From: Planctomycetota bacterium
GTDB taxonomy: Bacteria > Planctomycetota > UBA1135 > GCA-002686595
Assembly (NCBI GenBank): GCA_023150475.1
Contig: JAKLKU010000019.1
Span: 1 to 64,000, forward strand
DNA length: 64,000 bases
Direction: 5' to 3'
Below are positions 7,149 through 16,117 of this stretch, piece by piece. Both the position numbers and the translations under genes were made by a program. Within the stretch, counting starts at the first letter, position 1. Each line of letters opens with the position of its first letter. The notes beneath the pieces were generated by a model. That model saw only the letters and a program-made list of their open reading frames with translations, was not told the origin of the DNA and ran no database searches.

Positions 7149-10014
7149 GCGCTCGTTCCGTGGCCGGTGCCGCCATCGCGCCAACGGTGTGCTCGACCGC
7201 CCAAAGCCCCTGGCCACCGACATGCACGCGATAGGACGCGGTGCCGATGTCCTGCCAACGCGCGGTGCCGTCGGCGCCGGTCGTCAGCGGCTCCAGGACT
7301 TGGTCGGTTTCGACATCGCTGACCCACATGGTGATCCCAGCGAGCGGCGTGCTGCCGTCGAGCAGTCGCAGCGCGAGCTCGGCTCCCGGCTCGAGCAAGA
7401 TCGTCTGCGTCGGCCGATCGTCCAGCAGTACCCGCAGCGCGAGTCGCGAACTCGGACCGACCACGGACAGCAGCCAGTCGTGGCAGTCCGACATCGGCAG
7501 CGTGAGTCGACCTTCCGCATCGGTCACGCGCCACTCCAAGGATCGCGGGGAGTCAGCCGTGCACGCCATCGCGACGCTTGCCCCAGCGCGCGGCGTGTCG
7601 TCGGCGTTGCGCAGCACGAGCGTCTTGAGCCGTTCACTCGGTCGGAGTTCGACGGACGCTTCCGTGCCGCGTGTCAGTTCGACGCGCTTGCGGGCGACTT
7701 CATCTCCGCCGACGTACAGCCGGAGCACCACCAAGCCTGCTGGCAAGTGCTCCACGCGCGTGCTGGTGTCGGCGTCGATCACGACCTTGCGCTCCCAGGG
7801 TTCACCGCCGCCGTCGCGATAGTGGATCCACAGGGAGAGGTCGCTCGTCACATCGAGATCGCCGAGCCGTGCGGTCACCGACAGAGTCGCGTCGTTTGGC
7901 ACGCGGTGCACGAACGTGATGGGGACAGCCGTCGGAAGGTCGAGTCGATGGTACAGCGTGCTCTCATCCGGGTACGTGAGCACGAACTGTAGTGATCCTC
8001 GACCACAATTTGGCACGACGAGTCTGCCGTCGCTCGGGAAGGCTCGCTGCGGGTAGATGACCTGCATGCGACCTTCCAGTGCGAACTCGGAGTAGTCGAG
8101 CGGCCGACTCGACTCGAGTTGGAACGCCACTTCGACGTCGCGCTCGAGTGCGATGTCGCCGAACTCGACGATGCCGTCGGCCGACGGGCGCGCCGAAGGT
8201 TGCGCGAAGTGGTGTTCCGGCGCTTGTACCCAGAGCAAGTTGAGTCCGTCGCGGAGGCCGTCGATCTCGAACGTGCCGTCGGCGCCAGTGATCACCGGAT
8301 CACCTTGTGGCGCGATGAGCTGGAGCCCCCACGCATTCCACGCACCGACGCTCGCACCCGCGAGCGGTTGCCGGGATTCGGACTCGATCACTCGCCCGCG
8401 ACCTTGGAGCGAGCGGGGCAGCTCGAGATCTCCGACGTCTGCGACGCCGTCGACGAAACTCGCGGCGACGATCTCGCTCCGCGGTCGCGTGCTCGAGGAC
8501 GCGAAGGCTTGCAGCGTGCTGATCTCGACGTCTTCGATCTCGAAGCGCCCATCACTACGCCCCTTGAAGACGGCTTCGCCTCCGCGTTCGGGTCGGTCGC
8601 CGGGCCAGTGCTGCACCGTGAAGTCCGTCACTGGCTTGGAGTCGGCGAGCACGCGTCCGACGATCCTGCCTCCCGGTTCGAGCGCGACGTCCAACGCACG
8701 CGGCCCCTCGCCTGCGAAGTCGAGCGGGCCACGCCACGCAGGTACGAATCCGCGGCGGGTCACGCCGAGCATGAACGCCGCGGCAGGGATCGGGACGCGC
8801 GAGATTCCCTGTTCGTCGGTCAGGATGCGCGCAGACTGGCACGCGTAGAACGGGGTGTCCGGTGCCCAGAAAGAGAGCACGGCAGCTCCCGAGACGGGCG
8901 AGCCGTGATCATCGGTCACGCGCACGGCGAGCTCCGCGCCGGCGCGAGGCTCGAACGTGAGTTGCACGTGCTCTCCGACACGAGGTGTCGCTCGCTTCTG
9001 GAACTCGGCGAGCACGACGTCCGACGAGAGTCCGAATCCGAACTCGGCGACGTCCTCCCATGGACACTCGATCGGCCCGAAGGAGCCGTCTGCCCTGACC
9101 GCCAGGCTGGTCGACCAACGAATCGCATATTCGTCCACGGGGCCGATCGAAATACGGGTCGCGCGAGAGAGATCGATGCCAGGCGCCGCGAGGACGACGC
9201 CGGAGACCGAGAAACACGGACTCGCTTCGAGGCGCACGTCGCCGGTCAAGGTCGTGCGGATGGTGTTCGAACGGAGTCCGTCGCTCTGGACGCACGCGAG
9301 GACCGTCGCGCGACTCGCGATCGAATCGCTCCACGACTCACTCGTGATGCGCAGGGTGCGCGCGAACGCGCGCTGGGCGACCGTTGCGTCCGTGCCCAGC
9401 GAGAGTTCGTGTCCAGGAGCAACGAACCCGACGATTCGTACCTCGACGGGTCGTGGACCGCCGAGGTCGCCGACGAAGACCCTGCAGCGCGCCGTGCTCG
9501 ACAAAGCGAGCTCCACGAGCGTCGCCGCGGTCGACGGCTGCACGATGGCGAAGCGTGCCTCGAACGGCGGATGCGTGGCCCAGAGGATCTGTCGCCCTCC
9601 GGCTTCGGCGGTTCGGCCGTCGAGCTCGAACTCGGCGTCACCGTTGGCGTCGGTCGAGACTCGGCGAGTGATGCGTTCGACTCGTTCGAACGCGTCCATG
9701 CCGCAGTCGCCGATCGCGGCGGCGTCGTCGAACGGGACGAGCGAGACTTCCGCGCCGACGAGCGGTTTGCCGTCAGGGTCGGTGACGTGGGCTCGCACGC
9801 GTGTGGACACCTGCGCGCGACTCGTCGGGTTCGAAGGTGGTTCCGCTGCTGCGGACTTGGCCCCCGCGCTCGACATCGACGGAGTAGGGGGCTCGCTCGA
9901 GGTCGGCGAGGACGACGCGACGCTGCTCGCGGTCTGGACGTCTCGGTCGAGCACGAGCCAACCGGCGAGCCCCGCGAGCAACACGAGGGCGACGAGCCAT
10001 ACGGCAAGTCTCAT
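6841..10014 (-). CDS. Membrane-anchored multi-domain carboxypeptidase-regulatory-like protein (module 2)
   Basis: This 1057-aa protein has the N-terminus MRLAVWLVALVLLAGLAGWL, a single membrane anchor, then a Ser/Thr/Pro/Ala linker and a long series of beta-sandwich repeats with the pattern D-x-x-G-x-P-L/V-x-G-A-x-V (for example TDPDGKPLVGAEVSLV, VTDDHGSPVSGAAVL, ESRQPLAGASVGAWN). Such CarboxypepD_reg-like domains are usually non-catalytic and structural or adhesive. The ATG at 10014 is chosen because it starts the anchor directly. It is the last gene of a four-gene minus-strand operon, 16 bases after the 62-aa secreted-protein gene. No catalytic residues are recognised and the function is unknown. 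It is paralogous along its whole length to the protein at 3117-6293. Confidence 0.85.
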   Translation of the reverse strand: MRLAVWLVALVLLAGLAGWLVLDRDVQTASSVASSSPTSSEPPTPSMSSAGAKSAAAEPPSNPTSRAQVSTRVRAHVTDPDGKPLVGAEVSLVPFDDAAAIGDCGMDAFERVERITRRVSTDANGDAEFELDGRTAEAGGRQILWATHPPFEARFAIVQPSTAATLVELALSSTARCRVFVGDLGGPRPVEVRIVGFVAPGHELSLGTDATVAQRAFARTLRITSESWSDSIASRATVLACVQSDGLRSNTIRTTLTGDVRLEASPCFSVSGVVLAAPGIDLSRATRISIGPVDEYAIRWSTSLAVRADGSFGPIECPWEDVAEFGFGLSSDVVLAEFQKRATPRVGEHVQLTFEPRAGAELAVRVTDDHGSPVSGAAVLSFWAPDTPFYACQSARILTDEQGISRVPIPAAAFMLGVTRRGFVPAWRGPLDFAGEGPRALDVALEPGGRIVGRVLADSKPVTDFTVQHWPGDRPERGGEAVFKGRSDGRFEIEDVEISTLQAFASSSTRPRSEIVAASFVDGVADVGDLELPRSLQGRGRVIESESRQPLAGASVGAWNAWGLQLIAPQGDPVITGADGTFEIDGLRDGLNLLWVQAPEHHFAQPSARPSADGIVEFGDIALERDVEVAFQLESSRPLDYSEFALEGRMQVIYPQRAFPSDGRLVVPNCGRGSLQFVLTYPDESTLYHRLDLPTAVPITFVHRVPNDATLSVTARLGDLDVTSDLSLWIHYRDGGGEPWERKVVIDADTSTRVEHLPAGLVVLRLYVGGDEVARKRVELTRGTEASVELRPSERLKTLVLRNADDTPRAGASVAMACTADSPRSLEWRVTDAEGRLTLPMSDCHDWLLSVVGPSSRLALRVLLDDRPTQTILLEPGAELALRLLDGSTPLAGITMWVSDVETDQVLEPLTTGADGTARWQDIGTASYRVHVGGQGLWAVEHTVGAMAAPATERALEVRRTGGVEFDVRGTLGEAVLGAELVLEHAELGEDLAAWTAEGRLVAPANGWRSDATGRLRIAGIPRGEYRWSFALADGRSASGTVEIPPAGTASVQATLE

Positions 10015-10030
10015 CGGCCCGTCGTTTCCG

Positions 10031-10219
10031 TCAGGGATTCGGGGGCGGGACCGGGCGGGTGGGAATGCTCCCCGCGCCGCCGCCGGTCGGATTGCCGCCG
10101 CCCGCGGAAGCCATCGGCACGCCGCCCTTCGGAATCGCCGACGCAGCGGTCGGCAGCAGGATCGCGAACACGAAAAGGGCGACACGAAGCGCGCCCGACC
10201 ATCGATTAGAGCATCGCAT
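10031..10219 (-). CDS. Small secreted Gly/Pro-rich protein (module 2)
   Basis: This 62-aa protein has the N-terminus MRCSNRWSG, a hydrophobic signal segment (ALRVALFVFAILLPTAASA) and a likely signal peptidase site after ASA. The mature ~35 residues are Gly/Pro-rich (GGVPMASAGGGNPTGGG, then VPPPNP). The start at 10219 lies inside the last codons of the upstream 312-aa gene: ATGCGATGCTCTAA holds the start of this gene and the stop of the other. That 14-base overlap implies translational coupling and is conserved in module 1. It is followed by the giant anchored protein. It is too short for a confident family call. Confidence 0.75.
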   Translation of the reverse strand: MRCSNRWSGALRVALFVFAILLPTAASAIPKGGVPMASAGGGNPTGGGAGSIPTRPVPPPNP

Positions 10220-11144
10220 CGAAAAGCTCCTGAACCGCATCCGGACAGCGATCGCGCATTCGCCGCACGAATCCTCGACCGCGATCATCGAGCGAGAACT
10301 CGCGTTGTCTTTGCGTGCGAATCTGTCGCACGTGATGTTCGAGCGCTTCGGCGCGAGCGAGCCGCGGCAGCAGATCGATCGTGTTCGCCGCGGTCACGAT
10401 CCGGTCCGCATCGTCGCGGAAGACACTCGTGACGATGACATTCGTCGCCGAGATGCAGACTGCCGCCGGCGGGAGACCGTCGTCGACGGCCAAGCGCAGC
10501 GCGCGCTCGAAGCTGTCGATCGCGGAGTTCGCGTCTCCCAGGGAGAGCCACGCGCTGCCGAGGATGTCGAGCGCGGCCTTGCGCTCGTCGGCTCGCGCAG
10601 CGGATTCGGAAACGGCGATCGCCAAGTGAGCCGCGGTGGCCCAGTCGCGGTGCTGCAGGTGCTCCGCGGCGAAGAGCAAGCGCGAACGCGGCGCGCTGGA
10701 AAGTCGAGCGATCATCGAGGCGAGCGCCCGGCGCGCGGACGCGTCGCCGCGTACGCGAACTGGATCTGCGTCGACCAGTGCCGCGCGCAGGTCAGCCCCG
10801 TGCGACGGCGACTCGGCGCCCTCGAGCCAATCGCGCAAGTCGCGCCGCCAATTCTGGAGGTTGCGGTTCGTCGTCGGCGTGAACACGAGCGACGCAGTCG
10901 AGGCGCGCAGCGCGTCGACGTACGTCGCGTCGAGAAGCTGCACGACGTCCTCCCGCAGGACGCTCATCAGCTCACGTTCGGTGGAACTCGCACCCGTGCG
11001 GGTCGCGCGTGCGACCACGCTGCCGTCGGCGATGCCGCGGACGATGCGTTGGGGGTCGAGCAGGAGCGTATCCGTGCGCGGCTCTCTCGCGAGCGCGTGC
11101 AGCAGCTCCTCGACGGCGGGGTCGAGCGCGCGATGAGTGGTCAT
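10206..11144 (-). CDS. Predicted helical/TPR-like protein of module 2
   Basis: This 312-aa protein starts MTTHRALDPAVEELL at 11144; the ATG overlaps the previous stop as ATGA. It has no signal peptide or membrane segment, so it is probably cytoplasmic. Residues about 165-240 look like one or two tetratricopeptide repeats (AAHLAIAVSESAARADERKA, then LGSAWLSLGDANSAIDSFER). The rest is mostly helical and Arg/Ala/Leu-rich, without a family I recognise. The position between a possibly sigma-like gene and two exported proteins suggests a regulatory or protein-binding role, but that is inference. Its last bases overlap the small secreted-protein gene. Confidence 0.7.
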   Translation of the reverse strand: MTTHRALDPAVEELLHALAREPRTDTLLLDPQRIVRGIADGSVVARATRTGASSTERELMSVLREDVVQLLDATYVDALRASTASLVFTPTTNRNLQNWRRDLRDWLEGAESPSHGADLRAALVDADPVRVRGDASARRALASMIARLSSAPRSRLLFAAEHLQHRDWATAAHLAIAVSESAARADERKAALDILGSAWLSLGDANSAIDSFERALRLAVDDGLPPAAVCISATNVIVTSVFRDDADRIVTAANTIDLLPRLARAEALEHHVRQIRTQRQREFSLDDRGRGFVRRMRDRCPDAVQELFDAML

Positions 11145-11767
11145 GCGGGGGGACTCCACGGGCCGTTCGCGCCGCGGGATTCGAAGGCGCGAGTGATCTG
11201 GAGGACTGCTTGATGGAAGAGCTCGAGGACGCGCGACTCGGAACCGAGGCCGCGTGCGACGCACTGCTCGAGCGTGGCGCGTTCGATCGCGAGCGCGTGA
11301 AAGACCTGGCGTCGATCGCGAGTCAAGCCGTTGAGCCTCACGCACGCGAGGCGCGCGAGGCTCGGTTCGATCGACAACGCGGTGCCGAGCGCTCGATAGA
11401 AATCCACGTCGCGCGATGCGTCGATCGGTTGGAGCTCGCGTTCCTCGGCGAGTTGCTCCTCGATCAACTCGCGAATCGAGCCGTCGACGCAGCCATCGAG
11501 CCACACGTCCAGTCGCATGTCTCGCGGACGCCGACGTGCTTCGTACGCGACACGCGCCATCGAGCGCAGCGCGAGGCGCTCCTCGGGCAGCAGATAGCCG
11601 AGTGCACCGAGACGCTCCCTCGAACGTGGACGCAATGCCAGTGGATCGGACTCGACGAGCCGACCGAGGATTTCCGACGGGCGACCGTCACGCAGGAACT
11701 CGAGTCGACGAGCTTCTTCGTGCGGATCTCGGTCGGACGGCGAGTTGGGGGACTCGTCCGCGGACAT
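11141..11767 (-). CDS. Possible sigma-factor-like protein, first gene of module 2
   Basis: This 208-aa soluble protein starts MSADESPNSPSD. Its C-terminal part (about residues 145-200) has a layout resembling sigma-70 region 4: LTRDRRQVFHALAIE followed by a helix-turn-helix-like stretch, TLEQCVARGLGSESRVLELF. An earlier region (about 75-105, containing VWLDGCVDGSIRELI) could be a diverged region 2. This is pattern recognition only, and the motifs are degenerate. The ATG at 11767 lies six bases after a -10 element, so the mRNA may be leaderless. The stop overlaps the next gene as ATGA. It would be the natural regulator of the module if the sigma reading is right. Confidence 0.5.
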   Translation of the reverse strand: MSADESPNSPSDRDPHEEARRLEFLRDGRPSEILGRLVESDPLALRPRSRERLGALGYLLPEERLALRSMARVAYEARRRPRDMRLDVWLDGCVDGSIRELIEEQLAEERELQPIDASRDVDFYRALGTALSIEPSLARLACVRLNGLTRDRRQVFHALAIERATLEQCVARGLGSESRVLELFHQAVLQITRAFESRGANGPWSPPA

Positions 11768-11773
11768 GGCCGG

Positions 11774-11802
11774 AGTATCCGGGCCGATTCGTGCAGGCGC
11801 AA
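11774..11802 (-). promoter_or_regulatory. Predicted promoter of module 2, leaderless configuration
   Basis: On the minus strand, TTGCGC (11797-11802) and GATACT (11774-11779) are separated by 17 bases. The -10 element ends six bases before the ATG at 11767, so the expected start of transcription coincides with the A of the start codon and no Shine-Dalgarno would exist. The same GTTGCG...CCGGATACTCCG arrangement precedes module 1. Confidence 0.7.
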
Positions 11803-12047
11803 CGCGCACGCTCGCCGAATCCGACTTCGTTCCGGGATCCGGAATTCGTCGGTGCCGGTGCAGCGGCCGATGTCGGTGTCAGGGGCGCGGCCGCGGAGCG
11901 CGGCAGTGCGGCGAAGCGCGGCCGAGACCCAGAGACCAGGCGCCCCGGAGCGGCCGCGCGTCGGCGTCGCGACGTGGCGCACGGCGGTCGCGCGACCTCG
12001 GAGCGTCGGCGTCCGCCGCGTGTTCTCGCCGCGTGCTCCTGACGCGT

Positions 12048-14633
12048 TCAGAGTCCGAGCGTGAAACGGATGGCCGACGTGAAGCCGACGCCGTTCGGCG
12101 CGAGGAAGCCAGGATCGCGCGACCAGAACTGACCGCGCACGGTGGTTCCGGGCACGAGGTTCGGATCGGTGCCGAGCGCCATGTAGGCGTTGAAGTCGAG
12201 CGAGTAGGCACCCGAGCAGTCGAGCGGCGGCGGATTGCCGAGGGAGTTCTGCAGTGCGGTGCGTTTGGTCGGCGCCTTGACGCAGTACGTGCCGCCGAGG
12301 AACGGCACGGCGTTCGGACCGGCGAGCGAGTAGAAGAAGAGCCCGACCTTCTGATTCAACACGTGGTGCGCCGTGATGGTGAAGCCGCTCGACGCCGAGA
12401 CGCTCGGCGCACCGGCGAAGCCGACGTAAGGAACGCAGCCGAGACTGTTCGTCTTCGCCGTGCAGTAGAGCGACGGCGCGCCGGCCCACGGCGTCGGGAC
12501 GCCGACGGCGAGCGAGGGCTCCGAGCCCGAGGTGTTCGCGGTGACGAACCCGAGCTCCGCCGTCGGCCCGAAGCGTCCGACCGCTAGGTGGCGGCCGAAG
12601 GGAACGCCCGCGCCGAATCGCCGTCGCTCTGCGAACGTGCGGGTCGGGTCACCGAGGGTCAGGCCCACGGCGTTGTTCGACACGTCGATCGTGAAGAGGT
12701 CGTCGTCGCCGTCCGCGTCGATGTCGTCGCCGCCGAGCCCGCGCGGTGAGCCGAGCGTCAGAGTCAGCGGGGATTGGAACGTGCCGGTACCCGTGCCGAA
12801 GAACACGTCGGTCTGGAACGCGCTCACGTAGGCCACGACGAGATCGTCGTGACCGTCGCCGTCGAGGTCCGCGAGCAACAGCGCGGCCGTGTCGCCGGCC
12901 ACCGGCAGCGAGAGCGGCGGTCCGAATCCGCCGGCGCCGTCGCCGAGATGGACGGCAGCGAGCGCGTTCTTGTTCGACGCGACCACGACGTCGAGATCGC
13001 CGTCGCCGTCGAAGTCGCCGCCGACGAGCTCGGCGGGGTCGAAGACGGTCGGGAAGAGCGCGCCCGAGACGAAGTTGCCCGTGCCGTCGCCGTTCAGCAC
13101 CCTCACGCCGGGAGGTCCGTCGAGGGCGAGCACGCCGTCCAAGTCGCCATCGCCGTCGACATCGTGGAGCAACGCGGCGAGCGACGCGCCGCCGACTGCG
13201 GTGAACACCGGCGAACCGAAGCCACCGTGCCCGTCGCCCGGAAGGTACGAGACGGACGTCGTGAGTTCGTGGGGCACGAGCGCGTCGATGTCTCCGTCTC
13301 CGTCGACGTCTCCGAGTGCCGGCGTGCGCGGCCCGATCTGGGTCGGGTACACGGCCGGTCCTGCGAAGCCGCCGTTCGGGTTCGAATGGAAGACGTAGAG
13401 CGACGAGTCCTGCTCGTTCGCCGCCACGACTTCGTCTCGGCCGTCGCCGTCGAAGTCGTACGTCGTGACGCCGCGCACTTCGAGGTCGGATCCGATTGCG
13501 AGCGTCGTGTCGAACGATCCCGCGCCCAGTCCGAGCGTCACTTGGAGCGCGGGTTCGCCCTCGGACAACGTCGCCGCGTCGAGCGCGCCGTCGCCGTTCA
13601 CGTCTGCGAGCACGCCTGCGGCGGCGTACGACATCTCTCCAAACGTCGCGCCCGCAACCCACTTGCCGCCGCCGATCGGTTCGAACACGTTCCAACCGAG
13701 CGCGGCATCGAGCACCAGCAATTCACTCGTGCCGTCGGCATCGAGATCGCTCGCGGTGAACGAAAGAGGAAATCCCGGCAGCGCACTCGCCGAGCTCACG
13801 AGCGCCCCCAACTGTCCGAGTCCATTGCCCGGCATGCAGTGCAGTGAGACAGCGCCGGTCGCCTGGGATACGTTCGCGCCGACGAGGTCGAGGTGTCCGT
13901 CGCCGTTGCCGTCGGCAGCCGTCATCCGGTCGAACCAGATCAACGGCGGCAACGAGAAGTCCTGGAACGAGGCGATGCCGCCGCTGCCGTTCGCGTACTC
14001 GATGCGCACCAGCGGATTGCCCACGCTCAGCGCGTAGTCGTCGAAGCCATCCGCGTTCCAGTCGGCGACGACCAAGTCGAAGGCCGAGCCACCGAACGCC
14101 GTTCCTTGCCCCACGAAGCTCAACTGGCCGGAACCGTCGTTGCGCCAGATCTGGACGCGTTTCGCGAGACCGTAGAGGTCGAGGTCTCCGTCCCCGTCGA
14201 TGTCCGCGGGATGGATCGCCGTGCTCTCGGAGCTCGACGCGCTGCTCTGCAGCGGAGTGAAGCCACCGAGACCGTCGCCGAGCCAGACCTGCACCGCGCC
14301 GGGGACGCCGGCGATCGCCGCCGCGAGGTCCTGGTGGCCGTCGCCATCGAAGTCCGCCACGCGCAGGTCCCTGGCGAACGTCGGGACCGCAAGCGAGCTC
14401 GACTCGATCGGTTCGCCTTGTGCGTTCGTCAGCGCGATCGCGATCGTCCCGGTCGCCCGTCCCAACGCGAAATCGGCGCGTCCGTCTTCGTCGAAGTCGC
14501 CGGTCGCGAGCTCTCTCGCCGAGTTGGTGAGCGCGTGGATACGCGACGGGTAGTCCGGGAACCCGCCTTGCGCGGACGAGGCCACGGCGAGCAGCGGGAT
14601 GGCAGCGACGAAGACGATCGATCGGGTTTGCAT
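12048..14633 (-). CDS. Secreted FG-GAP/VCBS repeat protein with shared C-terminal domain
   Basis: This 861-aa protein starts MQTRSIVFVAAIPLLAVASSAQ, a clear signal peptide, which fixes the start at 14633. Residues about 30-700 contain a dozen or so Ca-binding FG-GAP/VCBS motifs (DFDGDGHQDL, DIDGDGDLDL, DLDADGTSEL, DFDGDGRDEV and others), which form an integrin-like beta-propeller. The last ~140 residues, from SLYCTAKTNSLGCVP to the end, form a separate domain. Related domains end the propeller protein at 44661-46376 and, more distantly, the repeat protein at 21547-23643. Such C-terminal domains in planctomycetes may be for export or attachment; this is inference. It appears monocistronic. Confidence 0.9.
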   Translation of the reverse strand: MQTRSIVFVAAIPLLAVASSAQGGFPDYPSRIHALTNSARELATGDFDEDGRADFALGRATGTIAIALTNAQGEPIESSSLAVPTFARDLRVADFDGDGHQDLAAAIAGVPGAVQVWLGDGLGGFTPLQSSASSSESTAIHPADIDGDGDLDLYGLAKRVQIWRNDGSGQLSFVGQGTAFGGSAFDLVVADWNADGFDDYALSVGNPLVRIEYANGSGGIASFQDFSLPPLIWFDRMTAADGNGDGHLDLVGANVSQATGAVSLHCMPGNGLGQLGALVSSASALPGFPLSFTASDLDADGTSELLVLDAALGWNVFEPIGGGKWVAGATFGEMSYAAAGVLADVNGDGALDAATLSEGEPALQVTLGLGAGSFDTTLAIGSDLEVRGVTTYDFDGDGRDEVVAANEQDSSLYVFHSNPNGGFAGPAVYPTQIGPRTPALGDVDGDGDIDALVPHELTTSVSYLPGDGHGGFGSPVFTAVGGASLAALLHDVDGDGDLDGVLALDGPPGVRVLNGDGTGNFVSGALFPTVFDPAELVGGDFDGDGDLDVVVASNKNALAAVHLGDGAGGFGPPLSLPVAGDTAALLLADLDGDGHDDLVVAYVSAFQTDVFFGTGTGTFQSPLTLTLGSPRGLGGDDIDADGDDDLFTIDVSNNAVGLTLGDPTRTFAERRRFGAGVPFGRHLAVGRFGPTAELGFVTANTSGSEPSLAVGVPTPWAGAPSLYCTAKTNSLGCVPYVGFAGAPSVSASSGFTITAHHVLNQKVGLFFYSLAGPNAVPFLGGTYCVKAPTKRTALQNSLGNPPPLDCSGAYSLDFNAYMALGTDPNLVPGTTVRGQFWSRDPGFLAPNGVGFTSAIRFTLGL

Positions 14634-14950
14634 GAGTCGTTCCAGTGCGTTCGGGGTCGGCGAGAGCGGGCTTGGGGGTCGGTCCCCGATACAGGTCTCG
14701 CGAGCGGGCTCGAGCGCTTCACGAAAGTCGATTTTCCGCCGTCGCGAGGCCTCGGACGCATTCGTGCCGGGCGCCGTCGAAACGGTTCGACGCACTCGGG
14801 CGGCGCTGCCCGGTGTCGCGTCGGGAGCCGCGTCGTTCGAGCGGAGCGCCGCAGGGCCGTCGCGCTCGGCCGCAGGGGTGCCGCCCGGCCGGCACGGCGG
14901 CGACCCGGGCGTCGTGCACGAATGGCGCCGTCCCAGCGCGCGCCTCGAAC
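14634..14950. other. Intergenic region upstream of the FG-GAP gene
   Basis: I see no convincing gene. The region should carry the promoter for the minus-strand FG-GAP gene. A short inverted repeat, GTGCCG (14878-14883) with CGGCAC (14890-14895), could be a weak terminator near the end of nothing obvious, since the glycosyltransferase gene runs the same way and stops at 14951. Confidence 0.4.
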
Positions 14951-16117
14951 TCACGCCCGTGTGGCCGCGGCGCGTCGCCAGCAGTCGAAGAGCTTCGCCG
15001 CGAGCTTCGGCCACGGGTACTCGGTGAGCGCGAGGCGCCTCGCACGCAACGCACGTTCGGCGGCGAGCGCGGGGTCGGCGAGCACGGCGAGCGTCGCGCG
15101 CGCGAAGCTCTGCGCGTCGTCGGCGAGTGCGACGTGTTCGTCGGCGCGGAACGCGAGTCCCTGCGCGCCGATCGAAGTCGTGACCACCGGACAATTCATC
15201 GCTGCGGCTTCGACGAGCTTGAGTCGCGTGCCGCCGCCGATGCGCAACGGGATCACGAGCGCCGCCGCGCGCTCGAGGTACGGCCGCACGTCGGCGACGA
15301 GCCCTTCGACCTTCACGTGCTCGCTCGCGAGCGCCAACACGTCGCGCGCGGGCTCGGCGCCGACGACGTCGAGCACGACGTCCGGCCGTTCGCGACGCAC
15401 GAGCGGCAAGACGCCGCCGACGAAGTGCCGCACGGCGTCGACGTTCGGCGGGTAGCTCATGCTGCCGAGGAAGAGCAGCCGGTTCGTGCTGCGCCGCGGA
15501 GGCGGCGCGCTCGGGCGGAAGAAGTCAGGATCGAAGCCAGACTCGACGACGCCGAGTTCGAGCTCGGGATGGCGCGTGCGCAGGATCGCAGCGTCGTCCT
15601 CGCTGCAGACGACGTGGTGGTGGAATCGTTGCGCGGCTTCGGCTTCGAGTCGGTGCAGCTTCCAGACGTCGAATTCCTTCGCGAACGGCGCGCGTTTCGG
15701 CAAGAGCTCGTGGAGCACGGTGTCGAGCTTGTGGTGGTGCACGACGACCGGCACGCGCAGCGCGTCGGGCATCTGCCGCGCGAGCAGGAGCTCGTCGAGG
15801 TGCAGGACGTCGTAGTGTCCGCCGGCGAGGTCCTGCTCGAGCTTCGCTTGGAGCTCGGGTGAGTGGAACCAGCGTTCGATGCGCGCGCGTCGGACGCGTT
15901 GCAGCGCGCTCGGTCGAGCCCGTGCGAAGCCCATCGCGCTGGTCGTGAACGGCCGCAGCGGATCGAGCGCACGTTCGTCCTGTCCGGGTTCGAGCACGGC
16001 GCGCAGGTGCAGCTCGACCGTCGGAGCGAGCGCCTTGATCAAGTTGTAGGTGCGGATGCGGCCGCCGGATTCCGGCGGCCAGGGCACGACCGGCGAGACG
16101 AAGAGCACGCGGATCAT
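14951..16117 (-). CDS. GT4-family glycosyltransferase
   Basis: This 388-aa cytoplasmic or membrane-associated glycosyltransferase probably builds a cell-surface glycan. The N-terminus MIRVLFVSPVVPWPPESGGRI is the usual GT-B start with a Gly-rich loop. The C-terminal half has the classic group 1 features: a GSMSYPPNVDAVRHF strand-turn, a VVGAEP strand, and the donor-binding stretch IPLRIGGGTRLKLVEAAAM containing the conserved E of the EX7E region, followed by CPVVTTSIGAQGL. The sugar donor and acceptor cannot be told. The ATG at 16117 overlaps the stop of the upstream phosphatase gene as ATGA, so the two are translationally coupled. Confidence 0.9.
   Translation of the reverse strand: MIRVLFVSPVVPWPPESGGRIRTYNLIKALAPTVELHLRAVLEPGQDERALDPLRPFTTSAMGFARARPSALQRVRRARIERWFHSPELQAKLEQDLAGGHYDVLHLDELLLARQMPDALRVPVVVHHHKLDTVLHELLPKRAPFAKEFDVWKLHRLEAEAAQRFHHHVVCSEDDAAILRTRHPELELGVVESGFDPDFFRPSAPPPRRSTNRLLFLGSMSYPPNVDAVRHFVGGVLPLVRRERPDVVLDVVGAEPARDVLALASEHVKVEGLVADVRPYLERAAALVIPLRIGGGTRLKLVEAAAMNCPVVTTSIGAQGLAFRADEHVALADDAQSFARATLAVLADPALAAERALRARRLALTEYPWPKLAAKLFDCWRRAAATRA

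Noticed and set aside
6542..7534. A 330-residue minus-strand frame upstream of module 1
   Set aside because: It runs antisense-frame through the end of the 1057-aa gene and has no coding character.
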